From Akkermansiaceae bacterium UBA1518 (lineage in GTDB: Bacteria > Verrucomicrobiota > Verrucomicrobiia > Verrucomicrobiales > Akkermansiaceae): a DNA stretch of 64,000 nt. This document shows, one piece after another, positions 37,772-46,092 of this stretch; position 1 is the stretch's first letter, and every line of letters starts with the position of its first letter. The translations under genes were made by a program, and so were the position numbers. The notes beneath the pieces are model-generated. The model was not told the DNA's origin, did not search any database, and saw only the letters and a program-made list of their open reading frames with translations. Location: NCBI GenBank assembly GCA_002323895.1, contig DCQM01000007.1, forward strand, positions 13,886-77,885. Direction: 5' to 3'.

Positions 37772-38353
37772 ATGTCCGAAATTGAGGAACTTTACGAAGT
37801 GCTCGAAGAAGCCCGTGAGGCAGACCAGGTTGCGAGCGCCTGTGTGATCTATGAAGAGATTCTCACTCAAGAGGATGTTGAGAATGTTATGTCCACCCTC
37901 TTGTATGCAACTGATCTGATTGATTTTGGAAATTTTTCGCAAGCAGAAGCGACGTTGCTTCGCGTGACAGATTTGTGTGATGAGGCGGAATCAAAGGAAT
38001 TGCTCTTTTTTAATCTCGCGACGCTTCACGAGAAAAAAGGTGAATTAAAGGACGCTGAGAAGCACTATCGCCTCGCCCACGAGCAAAATACGACAAGGGG
38101 TGAATTACTCTTGATGGCAGCTAATATGGCCTTTCATCAAGGAGAGCCTGCCAAGGCCGAGTATTTGGTGCGGGAGGGATTAAAATATCAGTGCGAAAAG
38201 GCTGAAGCTTACTCTAGCCTTGGCTTTTATCTAGCCAGTCAGCGACGGTTTCCCGAGGCGAAGACAGCATTCCAAGAAGTCTTGAAAATTGATCCGGGAA
38301 ACGAATACGCTATCGAATGGATTGAAGACTTTAATCCGCTACTTCCGGATTGA
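37772..38353 (+). CDS. Tetratricopeptide-repeat protein
   Basis: 193 residues, no signal peptide. Helical pairs with TPR spacing are visible from residue 60 to 180, for example LFFNLATLHEKKGELKDAEK, LLMAANMAFHQGEPAKAEYL and AYSSLGFYLASQRRFPEAKT, each with the small-Gly/Ala positions of the repeat. TPRs bind partner proteins. Being third in the operon with the DUF4175-like and prenyltransferase-like genes, it may be the cytoplasmic member of that assembly. It ends eight bases before the convergent recombinase gene. Confidence 0.88.
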   Translation: MSEIEELYEVLEEAREADQVASACVIYEEILTQEDVENVMSTLLYATDLIDFGNFSQAEATLLRVTDLCDEAESKELLFFNLATLHEKKGELKDAEKHYRLAHEQNTTRGELLLMAANMAFHQGEPAKAEYLVREGLKYQCEKAEAYSSLGFYLASQRRFPEAKTAFQEVLKIDPGNEYAIEWIEDFNPLLPD

Positions 38354-38361
38354 ATTTTAGC

Positions 38362-39264
38362 CTACTTCGCTCTTGGATGCGCTGAGTTATAGGCTTCGCG
38401 AAGGCGTTCCTTTGTCACGTGAGTGTAAATTTGGGTAGTCGAAAGCGAGGCGTGGCCTAATAGGGATTGAACTGAACGGAGATCGGCACCATGGTCCAAG
38501 AGGTGGGTTGCGAAGGAATGTCTCAACTTATGAGGGGTGACGTTGAATTGGATGCTCGACTGTGCTAAATATTTCTTGAGAACCGAATTCACCGAACGAG
38601 TAGAGATGCGTTTGCGAAGTTTGGAAACGAATAGAGGGCCTTCGTGGATCCCAGCGACACTTCGGTATTTCTGCATCGCCTTCATGGCATGGGAACCAAT
38701 CGGAACTAAGCGTTCTTTGGATCCTTTTCCAATGACTCGAACTGATTCGTTGATTGAATCGATGTCAATCACATCGAGCGAGGCGAGTTCGGCGAGACGA
38801 AGACCAGTTGAATAAAAGAGCTCTAGGATGGCGGCGTCACGCTCACGCATCCAAGATGGCGCCTGACCTTGAAGTTCTGATTTCATCGGAAGTTCAAGAA
38901 GTTCTTCGATTTGGGTTAAGGTCAGAACTACAGGTAGAGCTTTGTCAGCTTTCGGAAGTTCAACCTCGGCGACGGGGCTGTTTGGATAGCCGCGACGATG
39001 GACGAGGAATTTATAAAAGGAGCGGTAGGCTGCGAAGCGAAGGCGTACTGTGCTTCGAGCAAGGCCGTCTTTTTGGAGTTGAAAGAGATAGGAGCGAAAG
39101 TGGTCAGAGGTAAGATCTCGCCATTTTGAAAAGCGATCGCCCAGCCATGATTGAAGAAGTCGGATCGCAAGTGTGTAGTTCTCTAGAGTCTTGGGAGAAG
39201 AGTTTTTCTCGGTGGTCATGAATTCGATGAAGGCATCGACTTCGCTGTCAGTATGAGGGCTCAC
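38362..39264 (-). CDS. Tyrosine recombinase of the XerC/XerD type
   Basis: A 300-residue site-specific recombinase, the size of XerC/XerD, which resolve chromosome dimers at dif. The N-terminal SAM-like domain (LENYTLAIRLLQSWL) precedes the catalytic domain with FYSTGLRLAELASL (Arg I), VIGKGSKERLVPIG (Lys), HKLRHSFATHLLDHG (H-x-x-R) and LGHASLSTTQIYTHV (His and the nucleophile Tyr). GTG start at 39264. No attachment sites, cargo genes or excisionase lie nearby, which favours a housekeeping Xer protein over a mobile-element integrase. XerC and XerD cannot be told apart here. Confidence 0.9.
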   Translation of the reverse strand: MSPHTDSEVDAFIEFMTTEKNSSPKTLENYTLAIRLLQSWLGDRFSKWRDLTSDHFRSYLFQLQKDGLARSTVRLRFAAYRSFYKFLVHRRGYPNSPVAEVELPKADKALPVVLTLTQIEELLELPMKSELQGQAPSWMRERDAAILELFYSTGLRLAELASLDVIDIDSINESVRVIGKGSKERLVPIGSHAMKAMQKYRSVAGIHEGPLFVSKLRKRISTRSVNSVLKKYLAQSSIQFNVTPHKLRHSFATHLLDHGADLRSVQSLLGHASLSTTQIYTHVTKERLREAYNSAHPRAK

Positions 39265-39542
39265 CGCGGGAGAATATACAGAATTCTAAATATTCGGGAA
39301 ACCTAAATTCTAGGACGATAGGGGAGGAGCGATCAAACTAGGGAAAATCTTTTCTAAAAGTGCTGTATTCAAGGCATTGAGAGAACCGAATCAGCATTTC
39401 TTTTAGTGTAACAACCATCACTTCCTCAGTTGGTCGATTTTAAATTTAGAAGATTATTGGAAATCGATAGACCGAATCAGAGACTTCATCGACTGAATTG
39501 GGGATTGGCAAACTCGAAAATGGCGGCTAAGCGATGTGCTCG

Positions 39543-40973
39543 ATGCCAAAGGTCTTTATTAAAACCTACGGGTGACAGATGAACGAGCGGGATTCCGAGC
39601 AGGTTGCTCAGACGTTTGCCGAGCGTGGTTACACCCTTACCCCCAAAGAACAGGATGCTGATGCGATCCTGGTTAATACCTGTAGTGTCCGCGATCAAGC
39701 GGAGCAAAAAGCTTTGGGAAAAATGGGGATGATGGGGAAATATCGCGAGAGCCGTGATCATGTTGTCTATGGCTTCATGGGGTGCATGGCGCAAAGTCGA
39801 GGATCAGAGCTTTTTGAACGGGTGCCTCACCTTGATTTAGTTGTAGGAACGCAAAAATATCACCGCGTTTTTGACTATGTGGATAGTATTTTAAATGGTC
39901 GCCTCCAGACACGTATGGACGAGGTCGGGGTGGAAATGGTCACGGGTCGAGTCGAGGATGAAATCATTAAGATTAATCAGGATCGAATTATCTCTGCGAG
40001 GATAGTGGATACTGAAGAGGAAGAAGGTAGCCAAAATACGATCAGGGATCATATCCCTCGAGAGGGTCAGCAAGCAACTTCCTTCGTCAGCATCATGCAG
40101 GGGTGTAATATGCGGTGTTCGTTCTGTATTGTGCCAGACACGCGAGGTAAGGAAAGAGGAAGGCCAATTTCCGATATCGTTAGCGAAGTGAAAGATCTTG
40201 TAGGAAAAGGTGTGAAAGAGGTCACTCTGCTCGGGCAAATTGTAAATCTTTATGGCCGGACCGAGTTCCCTAAAGTGGATGGGAAATCTCCATTCGTGCA
40301 GCTTTTGGAAGCGGTACACGAGATCGAGGGTCTCGAAAGGATCCGCTTTACCAGTCCACATCCCATTGGTTACCGCGATGATTTAGTAGAGGCTTTTACT
40401 TATCTGCCGAAGCTTTGTTCACATATCCACTTTCCGATGCAGAGCGGGAGCGACCGGATTCTCAAAAAGATGCGGCGACCTTACAAAAACGAGAAGTTTC
40501 TTACGATTTGTGAAAAGATGCAGGCTGCACGACCGGATCTTGCAATCACTACGGATATTATTGTGGGGTTTCCTGGTGAGACCGAGGAAGATTTTGAGGA
40601 GACGGTAGCGTGTATGAAACGAATTGGTTTTGATAACAGCTTCATCTTTCGATACTCGAAGCGTAAAGATACTCCGGCCGCCGAGATGGACGAGCAATTG
40701 AGCGATAAGGTGAAGGAGGAGCGCAATCAAATCCTCCTTCGAATTCAGGAACAATTGACGACCACGAAAAACGCAAAATTAATTGGGACCGTTCAACAAG
40801 TACTCTGCGAAGGTCCCAGTAAAACGAACAAAAAGCGCCTTAGCGGCCGAACGAGCCAGAACAAGATTGTCATCTTTGATGGTAAAGCTGAAAGAATGGC
40901 CGGACAATTGCTGGATGTCAGGATTGAAGACTCAACTGGCTATACCCTTTATGGGACTCCCGAGATTCATTAG
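39543..40973 (+). CDS. miaB: tRNA (ms2i6A37) methylthiotransferase MiaB, predicted selenoprotein with Sec11
   Basis: MiaB adds a methylthio group to i6A37 of tRNAs reading U-starting codons, using a radical SAM cluster and an auxiliary cluster. Reading from ATG 39543 (MPKVFIKTYG), the codon for the first conserved cysteine is TGA (39573-39575), followed at once by QMNERDSEQV, which is the family signature T-Y-G-C-Q-M-N-x-x-D-S. The other auxiliary ligands remain: VNTCSVRD (Cys47) and GCMAQ (Cys81). The radical SAM motif is GCNMRCSFC (Cys188, 192, 195), and a C-terminal TRAM domain follows. Full length 476 residues is normal. A start at the ATG right after the UGA would lose a cluster ligand. 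A hairpin with a GGU loop lies 26 nt after the UGA. I infer selenocysteine insertion; the alternative is a nonsense mutation. Confidence 0.85.
39597..39609 (+). promoter_or_regulatory. Candidate bacterial SECIS element in miaB
   Basis: GAGCA (39597-39601), loop GGU (39602-39604) and UGCUC (39605-39609) form a perfect five-pair stem; two outer pairs (C39595-G39611 and T39594-A39612) are possible beyond one mismatch. The loop begins 27 nt after the in-frame UGA at 39573-39575. Loop sequence and distance match bacterial SECIS rules, and the loop is nearly identical to that of the thioredoxin-like gene. Confidence 0.65.
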
Positions 40974-41027
40974 GAAGTGCTGATTTAAGCCTTTACCGCT
41001 GGGTAGAGGAACCTAGTTTTGCGGCTC

Positions 41028-41636
41028 ATGAAAGAAGGCCCCCATCCTTACCAAGAGATCTCGCTCGGAACAGCTGGCTTGATTCTCGGGATTATTTTGG
41101 TCGCAGTTTACGGTTTCATGTTTTTGAAAGCGGATGTCTCGAAAAAAATCGCCCAAAAGTTGCCACGTAATGCTGATCTTGGAACCTACTTTATGGGTTT
41201 TGGAATGGTGTGGTTTTGGTTGCTAGTTGCACCGCCTGATAAAGGGATTTTTTCAGCGTTGAGCATGGATCTGGGTGAGTTTAACAAGGTGAAAACATAT
41301 CTGATGATTGGGGTTCCTTTGTTCTGTGTCGGGATGATAGTTTATGTGCGCGAGTTCCTCTTCGTGCGTGGCCTAGGCCTCTGCCTCCTGATGGCTTCGG
41401 CTCCACTTCTGTATGCTTCAGATTTTGAGGATGCTCCGGTACAATTCTTAATGCCGGCAGTTTGCTATCTCATGATTATCAAGGGGCTGTATTTTGTGGG
41501 GATGCCTTACCTCTTTAGGGATGGGGTGAATTGGGTTACGGCTTCAGATACCCGTTGGCGGGGACTTGCACTCGGAGGGTTAGCTCTCGGCCTTGTATTT
41601 ATGACTCTTGGACTGACCGCTTGGCGTGGCTATTGA
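41028..41636 (+). CDS. Integral membrane protein of unknown function
   Basis: About 202 residues from ATG 41028; a TTG three codons earlier is also open. There are six or so hydrophobic segments (for example GLILGIILVAVYGFMFL, FGMVWFWLLVAP, MIGVPLFCVGMIVYV and GLALGGLALGLVFMTLGL) and no charged catalytic motif. I do not recognise it. The following DHH-family gene begins within or just after its end, so they are likely co-transcribed. Confidence 0.75.
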   Translation: MKEGPHPYQEISLGTAGLILGIILVAVYGFMFLKADVSKKIAQKLPRNADLGTYFMGFGMVWFWLLVAPPDKGIFSALSMDLGEFNKVKTYLMIGVPLFCVGMIVYVREFLFVRGLGLCLLMASAPLLYASDFEDAPVQFLMPAVCYLMIIKGLYFVGMPYLFRDGVNWVTASDTRWRGLALGGLALGLVFMTLGLTAWRGY

Positions 41637-41643
41637 ACGAATT

Positions 41644-43320
41644 ATGAAGCAGTCCTGGTTTGTGCTGGGACATCGAAATCCTGATGCAGATGCTATTTGC
41701 GCTGCGATCGGCCACGCATCTTATTTACGTGCAACAGGCGATTTAGAGGCGATTGCAGCTCGCTGTGGTGAAGTTCCCCCACGGGTCAAAATCGTTCTCG
41801 AACAGGCTGGATTAGAGCCTCCGGTGTTGGTTGATGATGTTCGGCCGACAGCTGGCTCGATTTGCCGTAAAACGGTGGTCGCGGTAAGGCAGGACGATAC
41901 CTTTCTCATGGCCTACCGTCTAATGGTAGATCATGGGGTCCGAGCCGTGCCGGTCTTGAATAATGGCGGAGAAGTGAGGGGGCTTTTGCACTTTCTTGAC
42001 TTATTACAGCTTCTCCTACCTCCGGCAACCGATGGCCGGAATGTGAAACTCCTTCATGCGAGTCTTGAAAATATTGGAGCGACTTTGGGCGCTTCCGATG
42101 ATTGTGGGGATACACCACCTTCTGACGAGGAGGGCTTGATCATGATGGTGGGGGCTTCCAGCCAAGATACGGTTGGTCGTCGGCTTGAGGCTGCCAGGGA
42201 AGAGGGGGTGGTCAGTAAGTATCTTGTAATCTGTGGTGATCGTCCCTTCGTTCATAAACAAGCCCTTGATTATGGCACGAGGGCTTTGATTGTAACCGGT
42301 GGTTACAAGCCGGATGAGAAGATTGCATCCCAAGCAAAGGAAAAGGGGATGATTATTCTATGTAGCCCCCACGATACAGCAACGACGGTTAAGCTAGCTC
42401 TCTGCGCAAGGAAGGTGCGAAATATTATCAGCGATGATTTCATGTCGCTGGCATCCAATGAAGTAGTGAGCCGGTTCAGTGGAAAGGTCGCCGCATCTTC
42501 TCAGGATCTTTTTCCGGTTGTCGAAGTTGGAACTCGTAGGTTGATGGGTGTTTTTTCAAAATCGGATCTGGTTGATCCTCCAAGAACCTTACTTTCGTTG
42601 GTTGACCACAACGAGTTCTCGCAGGCTGTTAATGGGGTTGAAGAAGCTAAAGTTGTCGAGATTCTTGATCACCATCGGCTCTCGGGTGATCTCGTTACTC
42701 GAGACCCCGTTCGCTTCATTAATGAACCGGTTGGCAGTTCTTCCACGATTGTGGCAAGAAGATTTCGTGAAAAAGGTCTGCAGCCCGAAGCTGCTGTTGC
42801 TCTCTGTCTTTGCGCAGGTTTAGTTTCTGATACTCTTAACCTAACCTCGCCTACAACGACGGATGTTGACCGTGATATGCTTGTTTGGCTCTCCGAGCTA
42901 GCTGGAGTCGACGCGGACGAATTTGCGGAAGCTTTTTTTGCTTCTGGTTCCTTGCTTCTGCATGCAGATGCACAGGCGATCGTGGGGACTGATCGTAAGG
43001 AATTTAATGAAGATGGAGTGCTCCTCAGTCTATCGCAGGTAGAGGAAACAAGTTTCAAAGGGCTTTCCAAACGCCAGGAAGAACTTGTCGAAGAACTTGA
43101 GAGGTTGCGTCACGAATACCGTTATGAACTTTGTGCAATCTTGGTAACTGACATTCGTCGACACGACAGTGTTTTGCTTGCGGTTGGGCTGGAAGAGTTG
43201 CTAAGTAAACTTCCCTTCACACGTAGCGGAGTAAATGAATTTTCTGCTCCGGGTGTTGTCTCTCGTAAAAAACAACTGTTTCCGGCAGTGTGCGAGGCGA
43301 TTAGGCTTCGCTCTGATTAG
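41644..43320 (+). CDS. Manganese-dependent inorganic pyrophosphatase-like DHH protein with CBS and DRTGG domains
   Basis: 558 residues from ATG 41644 (a GTG at 41626 overlapping the previous gene is possible). N-terminal GHRNPDADAICAAIGHASYL provides the metal-binding His and Asp residues of family II pyrophosphatases. A CBS domain (GVRAVPVLNNGGEVRGLL), a DRTGG-like domain (residues about 165-290) and the rest of a CBS pair follow, then the catalytic LVDHNEFSQA, KVVEILDHHRLSGD (the D-H-H motif) and GSSSTIVARRF. The C-terminal DHHA2 domain ends with SRKKQLFP, matching the substrate-binding SRKKQ. It hydrolyses pyrophosphate, probably regulated by adenine nucleotides through CBS. Confidence 0.92.
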   Translation: MKQSWFVLGHRNPDADAICAAIGHASYLRATGDLEAIAARCGEVPPRVKIVLEQAGLEPPVLVDDVRPTAGSICRKTVVAVRQDDTFLMAYRLMVDHGVRAVPVLNNGGEVRGLLHFLDLLQLLLPPATDGRNVKLLHASLENIGATLGASDDCGDTPPSDEEGLIMMVGASSQDTVGRRLEAAREEGVVSKYLVICGDRPFVHKQALDYGTRALIVTGGYKPDEKIASQAKEKGMIILCSPHDTATTVKLALCARKVRNIISDDFMSLASNEVVSRFSGKVAASSQDLFPVVEVGTRRLMGVFSKSDLVDPPRTLLSLVDHNEFSQAVNGVEEAKVVEILDHHRLSGDLVTRDPVRFINEPVGSSSTIVARRFREKGLQPEAAVALCLCAGLVSDTLNLTSPTTTDVDRDMLVWLSELAGVDADEFAEAFFASGSLLLHADAQAIVGTDRKEFNEDGVLLSLSQVEETSFKGLSKRQEELVEELERLRHEYRYELCAILVTDIRRHDSVLLAVGLEELLSKLPFTRSGVNEFSAPGVVSRKKQLFPAVCEAIRLRSD

Positions 43321-43347
43321 TCTAGCGAGGCGCCTGGACGACACCAA

Positions 43348-45777
43348 TCATTTAACGGGTTCGGCTTTCTTGTTCACCTCGCTGTCTTTCTTATCTTTTG
43401 CTTCTAATACAGATTTGGATTCTTCTTCCTTGGCCTTTTTAGCAGCTGCTTTTTTCTTTTTCTCCGCTGCCTTTTTTTTGTCTTCCGCTGCTTTTTTTTC
43501 CCGGGCGCGTTTCATGTCGTTGTTAAAGCTTTTGTTTTTCCGTTCGAGCGTAAAGGACTCCTCCTTGATCTGGGGCGGCCAAACATTGTTTTCTTGATTA
43601 GCGTCAGCAGTTTGCTCGGTTGGGTCGATTAGAACCCTCTCCACGGGGTAGCGAGTTACGAATAGCTTGCTGACAGCCTCGTGATTTTTCTTCCAGATTT
43701 CGGCGGGGATTTTGTGAGACTCCTTTTTTCCGTTTCTGAAGTGGAGTTGAACCAGGATTGGCATGATCGCTCCGCCTTTATTCTCAAAATTTACTACCGT
43801 AAGATGCTTGTTTGTCCTTAGAAGCTTCTTTTCTTGCGGCTTCAAATCTACCAGCATTTTTTTGTATTTTTCACGATCGCTTTCTGAAACTTTAGGCTCC
43901 TTCTTTTTGTCGTAAAAATCTTTTAGTCCTTCGTTTTCGTTTACGTATTTCGGAATGTCACGGTTGCGCTCGGCAACAATATTCTTTTTATCACTTTCCT
44001 TTTTCTCTTTCTCTCTATCTTCCATTTTTTCATCTGGATCTTGGAGGTCAAGTGTGTGTCGAGTGAACCCGGTCACGCTTATGTCCACATGCTCCGTGGT
44101 GTAAAACCAAGACCGCCAAAACCAATCGAGATCGATTCCAGCAGCGTCTTCCATTGTCCGAAAAAAGTCGGCTGGCTCAGGGCTTTTGAACATCCAGCGT
44201 GTACTAAATTCCTTGAAGGCATCATCAAAGATCTCTCGGCCAAGGATCGTTTCACGGAGAATAGAAAGACCGGTGGCTGGTTTACTGTATGCGTTGGGTC
44301 CAAACTGGAGGATAGATTCCGAATTGGTCATAATGGGCCGCTGCTTGTCGCTGGTCATATAGCGGATAATTTTTCGCGGGGTGGGGCTTGAGGGGTAATT
44401 ATGTCTCCATTCCTGCTCCGCGAGCATTTGGATAAAGGAATTAAGCCCTTCATCCATCCAGCTCCATTGGCGCTCATCCGAATTTACAATCATGGGGAAC
44501 CAGTTGTGTCCTACTTCGTGAATCACCACTGAAATGAGTCCGTTTTTGGTGCCTTCTGGATAAGTGCCGTCCTCTTCGGGCCGAGGACCATTGAAGCAGA
44601 TCATGGGATATTCCATTCCATAAACTGGGCCATTCACGGATATTGCAACGGGGTAGGGGTAGTCGAAGGTGTATTTTGAATAAAAATTCAGAGTATGAAT
44701 AATTGAGTGGGTCGAATAGGTGCTCCAAAGAGGCTCGGCCTCATTGGGGTAGTAGGACATTGCCCAAACAGGCTTCTGACTGGTGGTTAGCTTGTGTTGG
44801 ACGGCATCCCAGATAAACTTTTTGGAGGATGCCCATGCGAAATCTCGAACGTCCTTAGCTTCGAAAATCCACGTTTTAGTTCCCCTGGATTTTGATTTTT
44901 CGTTTTTAGCCGCTTCCTCGGGAGTAACGATAAACATCGGAGCTTTGACGGATTTTGCCTTTTTGAGGCGTTTCTGCCAAACTGGTTTTAAAACTTTGTC
45001 TCCATTCTTGAGTTCGCCAGTTGATGCCACAACATGGTTGTCTGGAGCGGTGATTTCGACCCGGTAGTCTCCAAACTCGAGCGCGAATTCTCCTCGCCCA
45101 AGAAAAGCTTTGTTTTGCCATCCTCGGACATCGGTATAAGCGCAAACTCGTGGATACCATTGAGCAATTTCGAAGATTTTCCCACCCTTCTCAAATTTCT
45201 CCATATTACTGCGTCCCCCACTCGTTCGGGAGTCGGTGATGGTGTAGTGCCAATCGATACGATAGGTAAATTTCTCGCCGGGCTTGAGGGGCTCGGGCAG
45301 ATCAACCCTCATCATGGTGTCGACGACCCGGTGCGCTAGTTGTGTTCCACGATCGTCTGTTAACTTGGTGATTTTAAATCCCCCGTCGAAGGTTTCCCTC
45401 AGAAGTAGAGCCTCAAACGAATCGTATTGCATCTTGCCTAGGCGCGGGGCTTCGCTGCTCTGGTGGCCCATGGATCCTGGAGTGAATTTGTTCCGGTCAA
45501 GCTGCATCCAGATATACTTTAGGGTGTGGGGTGACTGATTGTGATAGACAATCCGTCCATTACCGGTGAGGAGATTCTTTTTTTCAGTAAGTGTGACCTT
45601 GAGGTCATAATCGGCTCGTTGCTGCCAGTATTTGGGGCCGGGAGCTCCAGATGCTATTCTCGACTCTGTTGGGGTTGGCCATACTTCCTCCAATTGGCGG
45701 AATGGATCCTTGTGGAATTCAACAGGATGGCAAAAGCATGCGGATACAAGTCCAATAAAAATTACGACAAATTTCAT
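43348..45777 (-). CDS. M1-family metallopeptidase with Lys/Ala/Glu-rich C-terminal tail
   Basis: I start it at ATG 45777 (MKFVVIFIGLVSACFC), a clear signal peptide; the open frame extends 42 codons further without coding character. The 809-residue product has an N-terminal beta domain and the zinc site VVIHEVGHNWFP with the third ligand in WMDEGLNSF, which is the gluzincin arrangement H-E-x-x-H-x18-E of aminopeptidase N. VYGMEYPMICF stands where GAMEN binds substrate N-termini. The last 60 residues are a run of KKAAEKKKKAAAKKAKEEE-type helix, unusual for the family and perhaps a wall or nucleic-acid contact. Probably periplasmic; ends 27 bp from the convergent DHH gene. Confidence 0.9.
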   Translation of the reverse strand: MKFVVIFIGLVSACFCHPVEFHKDPFRQLEEVWPTPTESRIASGAPGPKYWQQRADYDLKVTLTEKKNLLTGNGRIVYHNQSPHTLKYIWMQLDRNKFTPGSMGHQSSEAPRLGKMQYDSFEALLLRETFDGGFKITKLTDDRGTQLAHRVVDTMMRVDLPEPLKPGEKFTYRIDWHYTITDSRTSGGRSNMEKFEKGGKIFEIAQWYPRVCAYTDVRGWQNKAFLGRGEFALEFGDYRVEITAPDNHVVASTGELKNGDKVLKPVWQKRLKKAKSVKAPMFIVTPEEAAKNEKSKSRGTKTWIFEAKDVRDFAWASSKKFIWDAVQHKLTTSQKPVWAMSYYPNEAEPLWSTYSTHSIIHTLNFYSKYTFDYPYPVAISVNGPVYGMEYPMICFNGPRPEEDGTYPEGTKNGLISVVIHEVGHNWFPMIVNSDERQWSWMDEGLNSFIQMLAEQEWRHNYPSSPTPRKIIRYMTSDKQRPIMTNSESILQFGPNAYSKPATGLSILRETILGREIFDDAFKEFSTRWMFKSPEPADFFRTMEDAAGIDLDWFWRSWFYTTEHVDISVTGFTRHTLDLQDPDEKMEDREKEKKESDKKNIVAERNRDIPKYVNENEGLKDFYDKKKEPKVSESDREKYKKMLVDLKPQEKKLLRTNKHLTVVNFENKGGAIMPILVQLHFRNGKKESHKIPAEIWKKNHEAVSKLFVTRYPVERVLIDPTEQTADANQENNVWPPQIKEESFTLERKNKSFNNDMKRAREKKAAEDKKKAAEKKKKAAAKKAKEEESKSVLEAKDKKDSEVNKKAEPVK

Positions 45778-45829
45778 GTGTAGAAGTAAACTTAGATGAA
45801 GGTATGATGGAAAAGCTCGATTGCCAGTC

Positions 45830-45937
45830 TCAATCCTGGTAGTCTTTATCCAAATTTTGCGCGCTCGTTCTAGTGATGGTGAAGGCGAAAAGGGCCGTGA
45901 CAAAAGCGCTTAAGCCAAGAAATAAAACAGCTTTCAT
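45830..45937 (-). CDS. Possible 35-residue membrane or secreted peptide
   Basis: The 315-bp gap 45778-46092 holds a minus-strand frame from ATG 45937 to TGA 45832-45830. The product has a signal or single membrane helix (MKAVLFLGLSAFVTALFAFT) then ITRTSAQNLDKDYQD. An AGGA site lies nine bases before the ATG, better than chance. It is 52 bp upstream of the M1 peptidase start on the same strand, so it could be a leader peptide. Nothing else is visible in the gap. Confidence 0.35.
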   Translation of the reverse strand: MKAVLFLGLSAFVTALFAFTITRTSAQNLDKDYQD

Positions 45938-46092
45938 ACCTATTTCCTAGTGAGTGTGGGCAGGCGAGATGGCTTCTACTAACCGAAAATCGAATCTTTA
46001 AAATTTGATAAATGGTTTTGATCCGGAAAATTTACTATGATTTGGTTGAGCTCCTGATTTGACGGCAGGGTAAGTGGCCGCTTGACTGAAGC

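Noticed and set aside
38362..39264. Integrase of an integrated element
   Set aside because: Protein size and motifs fit housekeeping XerC/XerD; there are no direct repeats, tRNA target or cargo genes around it.
39579..40973. MiaB starting at the ATG just after the UGA
   Set aside because: This would remove the conserved KTYG-x segment and one auxiliary cluster ligand, while the 12 codons upstream encode exactly the family N-terminus.
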